Below are positions 30,692 to 39,662 of a stretch of 41,695 nucleotides of DNA, piece by piece. Source of the stretch: a virus; IMG/VR virus record IMGVR_UViG_3300010364_000001, positions 1 through 41,695 of that record; one strand, 5' to 3'. The first letter of the stretch is position 1. Every line of letters starts with the position of its first letter. Under the pieces are notes generated by a model. It ran no database searches, was not told the origin of the DNA, and worked only from the letters and a program-made list of their open reading frames with translations. The translations under genes and the position numbers were made by a program.

Positions 30692-33403
30692 CTATACTGA
30701 TATTCCTTTTCCGGAACCACGATTTTCTGCCGTTCTGGTAATATTTCCATTTTTAGATAAATAAGCTCCAAAGCCATTTCTATCAAAAGTAATTACTGAT
30801 TTAGTTTGATTGGCCAAATATTTTCCTAATAATTCATCCATTTCAGAGGCTTTTAAGCCATTATTTATAATAACAGGAATGTCGATGCCTCTACCTATAA
30901 GAATATTGCTTAATTGGGTATCAAAATCATTTTGGGACAATATTTTTTTAGTTTCATAAGCGTTAAAGATTTTATCGCCTTTTTCAAGATATTTGAATCT
31001 TGATCCTTTATCTGAACCAAAATCCTTTATATTCCCTTTGTTATCTGTATGTAACTCTGCACCTCGTTCATCTGTTTTAGCCCATCCTTGCGGTGCATTA
31101 TCGGTTCCTTGCCAAAATTCTGGTGGTTTTTGAGCTAAAATAATCGCTATCTGTGCGGCTCCAATAGCAGCGGCAACAGCGGCAAACGGCAAACCAAATG
31201 TTAGAGGACTTTCGGCTACCGATGCAATGACAGCTTGAGCTGTATCTATTACTACATTAAATATTGCTTGTTGTTGTTTAGCTTTTGCCTCTCTCGCTTG
31301 TATTTCTTTTCTTCTGGCTTCATATTCTGCTTCAATTTTGGCTTTAGCCTCAGCACTGTCTCCGGCGAATTTTAGAGATATATCTTTTTGCTTTTCAAGT
31401 CTGGCATATTCCGCGTCGAAATTAGCTTGGGAATTTTTATTGATAAAAGTGAATGTTTCTTGGGCTACATCTCCGATTGCTTTAAAAGAAACTGCAAATT
31501 TTTCAGCCGTTGTATCCGCTCCTTCCATTAATTGAGCAAAAGTGTTATCGAAAAATTGATTTAAGCTTCCAAAACCTTGCTCTGATAAAAAATCCGATCC
31601 TATCTTTTTTAATGAAGCATCGGTACCGGCTTGCATTTGTTTTATCATTTCATAGTAGGCTTGTTCACCTGCCATTCTTTTCTGTATTTCTGTGAGATGT
31701 TTTTTATTTGATTTTTCTAAATCTTTATCTAAAATTGTTTGCTTTCCAGTCAATTGATCGATTGCTATTTGAACCGCGCCAATTCTAACCGCCCATTCTT
31801 CCCATTCCTCATTATTGTTTGATAATGCTTCCTGAGCTTCCTCCAAAGCTTTTTTATGAGCTTCCAGTTTTTGCAATAATCCAGTAGCGTTTTGCTCTTG
31901 TGCTTTTAAATTATTAATAGTTTCTAAATCTGCTCTTTTTTCTTTAATCTCTCTATCTTTTTTATCCTTAGCCGCTTTATCTTCTAATGCTTTTATTTTT
32001 TGCTCATATTCCTCTGCTGAAATAAGTTTATCTTTTAATTCTTTTTTTAATTTCTTGATATTAGCGTCTCTAGCATCGGCTTCTTCTTTTATTCGATCTA
32101 AGTTGGCTTTGCTTTGATCCTTTTCTTGTGTTCCATTGCCAGTTATAGCATCATTCATTTTTGCTATTTTCAATAATAATTTTTCATACCACTTAGTCTT
32201 TTCCTCTAATGATTTATTATTTTCTTTAGAATTCTCTCTTTCCGCTTCGGCTATTTCCTTTACCAAAATGTCGGCCTCCGCTCTTTTTAAGGAAGCCTCA
32301 ATATATAAATCAGTCAAATCAATTACTTTTTGAAGCGTTCCTGCATGGTTTAAATCGGCCTTATCCAATGATGGTATTATTTCTCCTAATGCTTTTAAAG
32401 CCACTACTCTTTCCTTTTCTGATTTAGAAGTGTCTAAAACAATATCTCGAAGCGTTTCCAAAGTAACCATTTGATTGGTATATTGAGAATTTACCTCTCC
32501 CATGGTCTCTTTGAATTTTTCCGCCGCTTTATCGGCCGCTGTAACATCCATAGCCCAATTAACAATTTCATCTCCATAAATAGTAAGAAGCGTAACACCA
32601 ACCGACAATAGGGTTTGCCAAGAAAATAATGATGAAGCTATTTGTTGAAGTATAGACTGAGTAGGCTTGCCTTCTGCTTGCAATTGTTTAGTAGACGCGG
32701 CAGCCTGATTCATCGCATCGACGAATATCGGGATATTATTAGAAATAGCCATAAATCCAGTCTGCATGGAATTTGCGAATGCCGGAGCTTCACGAGTTAA
32801 TTGATTTATAGAATTTCCTAATACATTAAAACCGCTAGCGTAATTCCCTACATTACGTTGATGTTTTCCCATAGTGGCATCAACTGCTTTTAATGTGGTA
32901 TCGTATTTTGTTATCTTACCCTGAAGAAAATCATATCTTTTCTGCTCATCATCAGATAATTTATTAGTAAGTTCCTTTTGAATAGCAAGTGCTTTGTATT
33001 CATTCTGTAAAGTGTTGAGTTTTTGCTGAACTTTATTATAGAGATTTGACGCGGCCGTTAATTTCTGCTGTTCCCTATCTAATGCTTTATTTTGACGTTC
33101 GGTAGCTGCTTCGGTTCTGATTTTAGTTTGAACTAATTGTTCCTCTTTGATTTTAGATTGGGTAACTGATTGGTTATATTTCTCCAATTGGATTTGAAGC
33201 GAAGCATATAATTTTTCCTGTTTTAATATTTTTTCATTCAGATCGGTAATAGCAGAGGTGCTTCCGCTTGGAGTTTTTATAGTCCCCATAAAAGTATTAA
33301 TATCCTTAACGGATTTTACCGTTTCGGTTAATGCTAGGTTCAGCGTATTCAAATCAGCTAAAGCACTGGAACTGAGTATTTCGATAAATTCGCCCGCTGC
33401 CAT
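30692..33403 (-). CDS. Tail tape measure protein
   Basis: A 903-residue tape measure that sets tail length and is ejected with the DNA. Long coiled-coil regions rich in Lys, Glu, Gln and Ala (about 45-165 and 330-560) flank a hydrophobic segment with short Gly/Ala stretches (SLFSWQTLLSVGVTLLTIYGDEIV, about 263-286). A second hydrophobic segment, PLTFGLPFAAVAAAIGAAQIAIILAQKPPEFWQGT (about 755-790), has the Trp-Gln-Gly end often seen in Bacteroidota tape measures. Length predicts a tail of roughly 130 nm at 1.5 angstrom per residue. It follows the small GIY-YIG gene by two bases. Confidence 0.9.
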   Translation of the reverse strand: MAAGEFIEILSSSALADLNTLNLALTETVKSVKDINTFMGTIKTPSGSTSAITDLNEKILKQEKLYASLQIQLEKYNQSVTQSKIKEEQLVQTKIRTEAATERQNKALDREQQKLTAASNLYNKVQQKLNTLQNEYKALAIQKELTNKLSDDEQKRYDFLQGKITKYDTTLKAVDATMGKHQRNVGNYASGFNVLGNSINQLTREAPAFANSMQTGFMAISNNIPIFVDAMNQAAASTKQLQAEGKPTQSILQQIASSLFSWQTLLSVGVTLLTIYGDEIVNWAMDVTAADKAAEKFKETMGEVNSQYTNQMVTLETLRDIVLDTSKSEKERVVALKALGEIIPSLDKADLNHAGTLQKVIDLTDLYIEASLKRAEADILVKEIAEAERENSKENNKSLEEKTKWYEKLLLKIAKMNDAITGNGTQEKDQSKANLDRIKEEADARDANIKKLKKELKDKLISAEEYEQKIKALEDKAAKDKKDREIKEKRADLETINNLKAQEQNATGLLQKLEAHKKALEEAQEALSNNNEEWEEWAVRIGAVQIAIDQLTGKQTILDKDLEKSNKKHLTEIQKRMAGEQAYYEMIKQMQAGTDASLKKIGSDFLSEQGFGSLNQFFDNTFAQLMEGADTTAEKFAVSFKAIGDVAQETFTFINKNSQANFDAEYARLEKQKDISLKFAGDSAEAKAKIEAEYEARRKEIQAREAKAKQQQAIFNVVIDTAQAVIASVAESPLTFGLPFAAVAAAIGAAQIAIILAQKPPEFWQGTDNAPQGWAKTDERGAELHTDNKGNIKDFGSDKGSRFKYLEKGDKIFNAYETKKILSQNDFDTQLSNILIGRGIDIPVIINNGLKASEMDELLGKYLANQTKSVITFDRNGFGAYLSKNGNITRTAENRGSGKGISV

Positions 33404-33405
33404 GA

Positions 33406-33738
33406 TTATTTTCTTTTATGATTAGAAATTCTTTTTATTAACTTCTGATAATTTTTGATTGGATTTTCTTTTGTGATTTTGCAATTCAATCCATTTTTTC
33501 CCGTGCAATTGAACAGTTGCTGAAAATATCTTTCAAAACCATCCAATTGCCACTCAAAACAAATCACAAGTATTTCAAATCTATGATTAGCAACCCCGAA
33601 TTTCCGCAATGATTGATATATTTTCGGTTGTTTCCTACAACGCAATTTCCGATATGCCTTAAAACGCCGCTCTATATCCACGGATTGACCGATATATGAA
33701 GCACCAGCAGGGTTCATTATGCGGTAAATCCCTATCAT
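33406..33738 (-). CDS. Small GIY-YIG endonuclease inside the tail operon
   Basis: A 110-residue GIY-YIG nuclease: MIGIYRI at the start, SYIGQSVDIERRF (14-26) with the active-site Arg, QPKIYQSLRKFGVANHRFEIL, and the catalytic Glu in GFERYFQQLF. It is a clear relative of the enzyme at 8218-8661 but lacks its NUMOD3 tail, keeping only a basic end (KLIKRISNHKRK). It sits with gaps of one and two bases between a tail gene and the tape measure, so it is translated with late genes. It may be a homing gene or have been adopted by the phage. Confidence 0.85.
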   Translation of the reverse strand: MIGIYRIMNPAGASYIGQSVDIERRFKAYRKLRCRKQPKIYQSLRKFGVANHRFEILVICFEWQLDGFERYFQQLFNCTGKNGLNCKITKENPIKNYQKLIKRISNHKRK

Positions 33739-33739
33739 A

Positions 33740-34192
33740 TCACTCGATTTTAGCGGTTTCTTTTATCATTCGGATATATCTTGGAGCCAATATCTCCCTT
33801 TGAAACTTATCAAAGACAATCTTATTGAGGCCAAAAATTTCTTTGCCGTATTTTCCCGATAATTCCGCACTTTTACTATCATTGTTTCCGAAAGTATATC
33901 GATTTTGTTGTAGTTTTTTTAAAAACATCGCATTCACAAATTTTCCAGTCAATATCAAATCGACTGCTCCACCGGCCAATGGATTATGATACGCTTTAAA
34001 TAACTCATAATTTTTGCTTCTGTATGAATGCAAACTATCATCGCCATAAATATCTCCGGTTAAGAAATCCTGCTCTTTTAAATCTTTCAAAGTTGATTCT
34101 TCTTTTATAATTACTTCATAAGCCAAATCCTGCAAAACAGACAATTTGTTTACGCTTTTAAGCCTTCTTTGATATTCGGCCGCAGAAATCAT
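33740..34192 (-). CDS. Tail assembly protein of unknown function
   Basis: A 150-residue soluble protein (MISAAEYQRRLKSVNKLSVLQDLAYEV) between the chaperone-position gene and the tape measure. It overlaps the previous gene by four bases in the -1 frame at a run of six A residues (AATAAAAAATGA). That is where siphoviruses commonly use a frameshift to make the long tail chaperone, though here the downstream gene has its own ATG. Confidence 0.72.
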   Translation of the reverse strand: MISAAEYQRRLKSVNKLSVLQDLAYEVIIKEESTLKDLKEQDFLTGDIYGDDSLHSYRSKNYELFKAYHNPLAGGAVDLILTGKFVNAMFLKKLQQNRYTFGNNDSKSAELSGKYGKEIFGLNKIVFDKFQREILAPRYIRMIKETAKIE

Positions 34193-34791
34193 TTTTTATT
34201 AGCTTTTTTCATGCTTTCTATCTGTTTTTCCGCACTTTTTTTAAGCGCGATATATGTAGATAATGTCATATCGTCCTTAATCAGGCTATTTCCGGTAAGA
34301 ACATTGGATAAACCTATCATCGCATCATAAAACCCAAAATCATTCGTATTATGGCTTCCTTGAATTTCTTTTAAGCTTATTTCGGCCAAAGAAACTTCAT
34401 TTCTCAAAATTCCAAGTTCTATATTTAAAACCCGTCCAACTTCATCAATGAATTCGGCATTTTCATCTATTACAATTCCATATCCTATTTTCAATGCTTC
34501 AATGAATTGCTGGCGCATTTCTTTGGTTGTTTTGTTATAGAAATAAAAGGCCAGACTTTGTTTTAAAATCTCGATTTTATATTCATTCACAACAAGTACG
34601 TTCTGAAGCCTTAGATATTCTTTTGCTTCCTGATTATCTGATTTGATGAAATAATCATCATAAATGCTTAGAAAAACACTGTCCAAATTCTTTTCTTTAG
34701 GCTTTGGACGCAATTTCTGATAATCTTTATCCTTAAGTATTTCAAAGAAAACTTTGGCTGGGCAATTATCAATATGATCGTATAATGGCAT
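34189..34791 (-). CDS. Probable tail assembly chaperone
   Basis: A 200-residue mainly helical protein (EYLRLQNVLVVNEYKIEILKQSLAFYFYNKTTKEMRQQFIEALK), located upstream of the tape measure where gpG-type chaperones that coat it are encoded. No conserved domain is recognised, so the call is by position. An intrinsic terminator lies directly upstream, which should lower its expression relative to the tail-tube gene. Confidence 0.65.
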   Translation of the reverse strand: MPLYDHIDNCPAKVFFEILKDKDYQKLRPKPKEKNLDSVFLSIYDDYFIKSDNQEAKEYLRLQNVLVVNEYKIEILKQSLAFYFYNKTTKEMRQQFIEALKIGYGIVIDENAEFIDEVGRVLNIELGILRNEVSLAEISLKEIQGSHNTNDFGFYDAMIGLSNVLTGNSLIKDDMTLSTYIALKKSAEKQIESMKKANKK

Positions 34792-34810
34792 AATAATATG
34801 GTTTTAATAA

Positions 34811-34838
34811 AAAAAGCCACTTTTTACAGTGGCTTTCT
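34811..34838 (-). terminator. Intrinsic terminator inside the late operon
   Basis: AAAGCCAC (34813-34820) pairs with GTGGCTTT (34829-34836) over 8 bp with an 8-base loop. On the minus strand it is followed by a T-run. It lies after the capsid-to-tail-tube genes and before the chaperone and tape-measure genes, so it probably works as a partial terminator that sets their ratio. Confidence 0.85.
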
Positions 34839-34894
34839 CATTCTAAAAAACAAAAAAATATGGTGGAAGATAACATACACAATATACGTTTTTT

Positions 34895-35140
34895 TTAATT
34901 CCCAAACTTTTTCTTTTTGATATTTGTCATTTTAAAATCCGAATCCGGCTTTTTTGAATCTCCACATCCGCAACCACATTTTCCATCGATAGACTTAGGA
35001 GGATTATTTATCCATTGCATAATCTGATTCATATCCTGCATATTTGTATTTTTCAAAATCCAATCGATTTTGAATTCATCGCTCTGTTTACAGAATTCCA
35101 CAGAATCTTCTTTGCTCAATATCTTATTAAATATCTGCAT
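34895..35140 (-). CDS. Small Cys-rich protein after the tail tube gene
   Basis: An 81-residue protein with an acidic, helical first half and the cluster KCGCGCGDSKK (about 54-64), three Cys alternating with Gly, which suggests metal binding. The end is basic (NIKKKKFGN). It follows the tail tube gene by 11 bases and ends just before the internal terminator. Unknown function; its place suggests a tail assembly factor. Confidence 0.7.
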   Translation of the reverse strand: MQIFNKILSKEDSVEFCKQSDEFKIDWILKNTNMQDMNQIMQWINNPPKSIDGKCGCGCGDSKKPDSDFKMTNIKKKKFGN

Positions 35141-35151
35141 GATTTATTATT

Positions 35152-36084
35152 TTAAGCAATCGGCACAATTGTAGGAGACTGTCCTTTGTAAAATTTCGTT
35201 CCAATAATTGCCACATTTGTAGAGGTTACTGAATCATACAGTGTGACAACGAAATTATCTGTAGTGGTAAATGTCGCCGTTGGAGAAAATGAATATTCTT
35301 TGGTAATAGTATCATAAGTAAATGACAGAGCTGTAATAGGATCGATAATTCCATCTTTATAGCTTTGGATATTGCTCTGAGCTATTCCCAGTAATTGTGT
35401 GGATTTATTCATATCGAATACAGCCTTGAAATATACTTTTGCATCCGTAACATTGGCACGCCCGACAATTGAAATATCAGTTATTGGAGAAAGATCGAAA
35501 TTCGCATTGAAACCTAATACTGAAGAATCTAAAAGTGCCACATCGCGATTGAATTGCACTTCATTGGTTAATTGTATATGAACTTGCACGAATGAATTCA
35601 CGGATCCGTCCGTAAACATATAAGTGCCATTATTCAGCATTCCAAGATCAAAACCGGTAAAATTGGTTCCATTGCTCGCCCCTGCTATCGCGCCTGTTGA
35701 GAATACAAGTAACACATCGAATGCTTGGAAGGAATTGTAAGTATATAATGCGCTGGCCCATTTCCAGCCTCCTTTGACAAATTTAAACATATATTCAGGA
35801 AGCCCATTTCGAACGACAGTCTTAATTCCTCCGGGATATTCCTCTATAGTAGCTTCAGGGGTTTGATTTGCGGCCTCTACAGCTTGCAATACCGGAACAA
35901 AATTACCTAACTGGATTTGATTATTGACATAATCCAAATCAAATGCGTCGGTGACTAAATCTAAACTCCAACTCTTAGGAACAATGATAAATCCAGTTAA
36001 TCTGCCTTCTTGTATGATACAATCTGAAAGGCCTAAATTTTTTCTTGAAACAAGGCAGTCTTTTTGATTTATTAATATTGCCAT
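35152..36084 (-). CDS. Major tail tube protein (probable)
   Basis: A 310-residue beta-rich protein, MAILINQKDCLVSRKNLGLSDCIIQEG at the start. It lies after two connector-type genes and before the chaperone region, the standard place for the tail tube. Low Cys, many Thr/Val/Phe strands and its size fit. The C-terminal part (FTYDTITKEYSFSPTATFTTTDNFVVTLYDS, about 260-290) looks like an added surface domain. No catalytic motif. Confidence 0.75.
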   Translation of the reverse strand: MAILINQKDCLVSRKNLGLSDCIIQEGRLTGFIIVPKSWSLDLVTDAFDLDYVNNQIQLGNFVPVLQAVEAANQTPEATIEEYPGGIKTVVRNGLPEYMFKFVKGGWKWASALYTYNSFQAFDVLLVFSTGAIAGASNGTNFTGFDLGMLNNGTYMFTDGSVNSFVQVHIQLTNEVQFNRDVALLDSSVLGFNANFDLSPITDISIVGRANVTDAKVYFKAVFDMNKSTQLLGIAQSNIQSYKDGIIDPITALSFTYDTITKEYSFSPTATFTTTDNFVVTLYDSVTSTNVAIIGTKFYKGQSPTIVPIA

Positions 36085-36096
36085 GACCTTAAATTT

Positions 36097-36660
36097 TTAT
36101 GTTAAACAATTAATGTTAGTTTTTGTAAATCTTCCTTGAAATTCTATTTTTCGCGCGTCAACTATATCAATAGTGATACTTTTTGCGCCTTTTGCAGTTG
36201 TTTTAGTAAAATCACTATCATCGAAATCCAGTCCGTAATTAGGTATATCTAAGGTAGTGAAAATACTTTCGTAATCTTTGAATGCCAATGATATAACTGG
36301 ATTTGACTCCAAAAGTTTATATATTTTATCGGTAAGAGGATCGATTATATTAGAATAATTGATAAGTGATCTAGTGTTATTGTAATAAGATGCGTTTGTC
36401 GAAGTGAATAGATACAGGCAATAAGTGCTTTTAATAGTATCTATCGCGCTATTATTTCTCGGTTCGATGACGCACCAAATAAGCGGATATTTCTGCTTTC
36501 CGCTACGTCCTCTAATCCATTTTGCAAGCTCTTTAGAATCGCCAAAATGATATTGTACAGGTTTGGTAATAGGTGTTTTGTCTACAAAATTCGGCTTATA
36601 TTCATCATAAGTCAAAGTCATATCTTTGAATAGTTTGGCTAAAAAACCCGCGACTATCAT
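36097..36660 (-). CDS. Tail completion / neck protein
   Basis: A 187-residue protein between the connector and tail-tube genes. LAKWIRGRSGKQKYPLIWCVIEP (about 46-68) and a C-terminal strand IDIVDARKIEFQGRF are its most telling segments; they resemble unnamed tail terminator or completion proteins in Bacteroidota prophages. The call is mostly by gene order. It overlaps the upstream gene by four bases. Confidence 0.68.
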   Translation of the reverse strand: MIVAGFLAKLFKDMTLTYDEYKPNFVDKTPITKPVQYHFGDSKELAKWIRGRSGKQKYPLIWCVIEPRNNSAIDTIKSTYCLYLFTSTNASYYNNTRSLINYSNIIDPLTDKIYKLLESNPVISLAFKDYESIFTTLDIPNYGLDFDDSDFTKTTAKGAKSITIDIVDARKIEFQGRFTKTNINCLT

Positions 36661-37268
36661 AAAAATCTGTTTTGAAAATCAACATGAATAAAATTCGTAG
36701 TCGGATAATCTGTTGGATTATCGAATAAAAATTGATTCAGGCTCACAAATTCTGTGTCTCTCCAAGAAGTTGTCATCAAAACGAATTCATTCCAAATCAT
36801 AAAATATTGATTGGCTGCATTGCCTAAAAGAGCATTTTTACTACTAATTACATTCGCATTTCCATTACCATCAATTCTATTTTTCTGCATAAAATAAGCG
36901 CACCAAATATAATTTGTAAGTAAAGATTTTGGATAATTACCTATTTTATAGACAAGACCGTTCCATTTCTTCGGATTTCCATTTGCATCTTTATACTCTT
37001 TTCCGTTTATCAAATCTGACCATTTTTGATTTGGATCAGGTAAAATAGCCGGATGTTCAGGACGAGGCAAAACAATAGGCAATGATATATATGGCTTAAT
37101 ATAATTGTCAAATTCTTTAAACAATTCTATTCCCAATAAATCCTGCATAAACAATCTCACTTCAATATCAATGAATTGATTAAGAACATCTGAAACTCCT
37201 GACTGACTTTCATCAATATCAGGAATTTCATATTTTCCGATGAAATAAGAATTATCTATTAAATACAT
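36657..37268 (-). CDS. Head-tail connector protein
   Basis: A 203-residue protein with the general build of gp6-like adaptor proteins in Bacteroidota phages: an N-terminal helical part (DVLNQFIDIEVRLFMQDLLGIELFKEFDNYI) followed by a Tyr/Trp-rich region including KEYKDANGNPKKWNGLVYKIG (about 90-110), then LLTNYIWCAYFMQKN. This combination is common in such adaptors. It would join portal to tail. It overlaps the downstream gene by four bases. Confidence 0.75.
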   Translation of the reverse strand: MYLIDNSYFIGKYEIPDIDESQSGVSDVLNQFIDIEVRLFMQDLLGIELFKEFDNYIKPYISLPIVLPRPEHPAILPDPNQKWSDLINGKEYKDANGNPKKWNGLVYKIGNYPKSLLTNYIWCAYFMQKNRIDGNGNANVISSKNALLGNAANQYFMIWNEFVLMTTSWRDTEFVSLNQFLFDNPTDYPTTNFIHVDFQNRFL

Positions 37269-37270
37269 AA

Positions 37271-37483
37271 TTATGATTCAGGATTTTCATTATCTAATTT
37301 TGTTTGTTTTAATCGTTTCGATTGCGGTGTTATTATTGGATCAGAATATTCTGCAATTCCTTGTTTTACAACCATTAAATAAGCATTATCAACACTAAAT
37401 TCTCCTATATCACCAGCTTTTCTATTACTATAATCTACTAAAAAACGAACTTTTATTAAATCTATTTTTTCATCTTCATCCAT
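37271..37483 (-). CDS. Small head protein
   Basis: A 70-residue protein with KVRFLVDYSNRKAGDIGEF and AYLMVVKQGIAEY, a pattern often found in a short gene between capsid and connector genes of siphoviruses. It may be a decoration or assembly protein. It is 11 bases after the capsid gene and two before the connector. Confidence 0.7.
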   Translation of the reverse strand: MDEDEKIDLIKVRFLVDYSNRKAGDIGEFSVDNAYLMVVKQGIAEYSDPIITPQSKRLKQTKLDNENPES

Positions 37484-37494
37484 GATAAAATATA

Positions 37495-38682
37495 TTAAGT
37501 TGCTAATGTTGTTAATGCAGCAGTTATATCAGTTACTTTCATAAATCCTGTTTTATCAACATTTCTGATTAAAAACAACATACGTTTTCTTCCTTTAATA
37601 GTAACTATATCTTCAATTGCTTGAGTTCCAACATATACTCTTGAAATAGCGACACCTCCTTTTTCATAGATACGCGCAAAACGACTGTCTCCTACCGCTA
37701 ATTGATTATCAAGAATATTATTGTCTTCAATTATTTCTAACGGACCAATATTTTCTATATCTGGAAAAATATAATTTTTATTTCCGTCTTTTTTCATTTT
37801 CAATCTATCAATAGTATTAGCGTTCATTGCAACAATATCCGGTTGATATTTAGAACCTCTGTTAAAAACAATCGCTGTCCTTACTTTACCAACCAAATCT
37901 TTAATATTTGCATCGACAATTCCAGAAGCAATTGGTACATATACAGGAATCGAATTCATGAGCCCTGTCAAATTTAAACCTACACCATCCCCATTGACTA
38001 ATTGATTATCAATTACAGAATTTATATTGACATCAATAAACATTTCCAATTCAGCTGCTGCACTCGCTTCATCTTCTCCAAATTCTTCAGAAACGGGTAA
38101 TGTATCTCCTATTTTCTTTAAATCGATAGAATATTTTGCAAACTTTGCAGTTGATTCAGGAAATTGAGTACCTTCTGCAACCATTGCGGCTGCTCTTACA
38201 GTTGTAGCTTCATCCCAGTCATGATATACAACTTTACCTCCATCATTTCCAATATTCATATTTACTTTACCGAAAATATCATATAAGGATCTCCGTTTTA
38301 CCCCTAATTGTCCAATAGTAGTCAATAAATCTTGAGATGCTGAATTGAGTATAGATGCTCGTGTTGTATTTGCTTTTATTTCTATTTCCTTATACGAAGT
38401 TCCTTTAATCATTTTTATGATTTCGGCTTTCTTTTCGATCACCTCATCAAGAATAGTCCTACGAATGTCTTTATTAGTTTTAATTTCAGCAATTTGATTT
38501 GCTATTTCTTCTCCAAGAAATTTCTCTAAATCTGCTTTTCCTGTTTTCATTTGAGTTTCGACCTCTGTTGTAATAGCGGTTTTTTGCAGTTCAGCTTCAT
38601 ATGCTTTCAAATCTGCTTTATATTGATCCAGCTCTTCAGTTGTAAGAGCTTCGAGTTCTTTTGATGTTTTATAAATGAACAT
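37495..38682 (-). CDS. Major capsid protein, HK97-like
   Basis: A 395-residue HK97-type capsid protein. The first 115 residues are helical and Lys/Glu-rich (ELEALTTEELDQYKADLKAYEAELQ), the delta/scaffold domain that the protease removes. The body follows from about residue 120: LYDIFGKVNMNIGNDGGKVVYHDWDE, PVSEEFGEDEASAAAELEMFID (the spine-helix side) and KMKKDGNKNYIFPDIENIGPLEIIEDNNIL. The prohead protease gene is directly upstream, as usual. Confidence 0.9.
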   Translation of the reverse strand: MFIYKTSKELEALTTEELDQYKADLKAYEAELQKTAITTEVETQMKTGKADLEKFLGEEIANQIAEIKTNKDIRRTILDEVIEKKAEIIKMIKGTSYKEIEIKANTTRASILNSASQDLLTTIGQLGVKRRSLYDIFGKVNMNIGNDGGKVVYHDWDEATTVRAAAMVAEGTQFPESTAKFAKYSIDLKKIGDTLPVSEEFGEDEASAAAELEMFIDVNINSVIDNQLVNGDGVGLNLTGLMNSIPVYVPIASGIVDANIKDLVGKVRTAIVFNRGSKYQPDIVAMNANTIDRLKMKKDGNKNYIFPDIENIGPLEIIEDNNILDNQLAVGDSRFARIYEKGGVAISRVYVGTQAIEDIVTIKGRKRMLFLIRNVDKTGFMKVTDITAALTTLAT

Positions 38683-38694
38683 AATTTCAAATTA

Positions 38695-39549
38695 TTAGAT
38701 TATACTTTTCTTGCGCTTTTGAACGGCTTGTATAGTCGTTTCTTCGGGGTTTGAAGTGTCATTTGACGGCTCGTTATTTTTTGGAGTGTTGGATAACGGC
38801 TCCTCTTTATTGTTGGATATGGGGCCTGTGGAACTATTGCTTCCGAATAACACAAGACTGCTTTCTTTGACGTTTTCCGCTTCTGAGACCACCCAAAAAT
38901 ATAGAATAGACTCAAAATCATCTTTATTAGCAATTTGTTCCACATACTCATTATATGTTTTAAATTCTTCTATATCTTCTGGTCTTGTGCTGTTAAAAGC
39001 TACTTTAATATGGATATATCGCATCCTAACGCTCGCTTGTAAATCATCTCCTGATTCGAGCCAATTCTTTGCAACAGGATGGATTATTTTATCTTTTGCG
39101 ATTTTATAAATCAAAGCTTCGGTATTGCCTTCGTAAGATTTCCCAATTAAATTAAAAGGAATTTCTGCCGTCATCATCTCTACATCATTTTTTTTAGCAA
39201 CAACCGAAGCCATTTCCATTTTATGATCGGTTAAAAGATAATTTTTACCTTGCTGATCTTTTATTGTTTTTTTCCAAATACCATCAACATGTAAATCACC
39301 ATGAGAATCTAATATTTTTGTAGCGTTAACGGCGATATAATGATAATTGTCATCAATAGGAAAATTCTTTATTTCTTCACCTAATTTTGATAATCCAAGT
39401 GATTTTGAAACAATTGCAGTGCCTTTTTCGCAAGATTTCTGTATTTGTGCTTTTTTTAAAGATAGAATATCTTCTTTATTCGCTTTTAATTCAGCAAATA
39501 GAGAAGTTTCATCATCAAAATTCTTATTAAGTTCCCTGCAAAATATCAT
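38695..39549 (-). CDS. Prohead protease (S78-like)
   Basis: A 284-residue HK97-type prohead protease that would trim the capsid delta domain. The herpesvirus-assemblin-like fold has the catalytic pair His109 (LLTDHKM) and Ser173 (LQASVRMRY), with DSHGDLHVDGIWKKTI in the expected strand before. A long charged, Ser/Asn-rich tail (about 235-284) could act as scaffold. Its ATG overlaps the stop of the 38-aa gene before it by four bases. Confidence 0.85.
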   Translation of the reverse strand: MIFCRELNKNFDDETSLFAELKANKEDILSLKKAQIQKSCEKGTAIVSKSLGLSKLGEEIKNFPIDDNYHYIAVNATKILDSHGDLHVDGIWKKTIKDQQGKNYLLTDHKMEMASVVAKKNDVEMMTAEIPFNLIGKSYEGNTEALIYKIAKDKIIHPVAKNWLESGDDLQASVRMRYIHIKVAFNSTRPEDIEEFKTYNEYVEQIANKDDFESILYFWVVSEAENVKESSLVLFGSNSSTGPISNNKEEPLSNTPKNNEPSNDTSNPEETTIQAVQKRKKSII

Positions 39550-39662
39550 TTCTCAATTTCTTTATCATTCAACAGAATATGCTTTTTTATAATTAAAGCT
39601 TTTCGAAATTCCGGCATCAAATCTTTTCGCTCTAATTTCTTATTAATTTCTTCGAGTGTCAT
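39546..39662 (-). CDS. 38-residue protein between portal and protease genes
   Basis: A very short gene, MTLEEINKKLERKDLMPEF..., helical and highly charged. Its ATG overlaps the portal stop by four bases and its stop overlaps the protease ATG by four bases. These ATGA junctions on both sides strongly favour a translated gene in a coupled series. It could be a small head assembly or scaffold peptide; nothing in the sequence says which. Confidence 0.72.
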   Translation of the reverse strand: MTLEEINKKLERKDLMPEFRKALIIKKHILLNDKEIEK

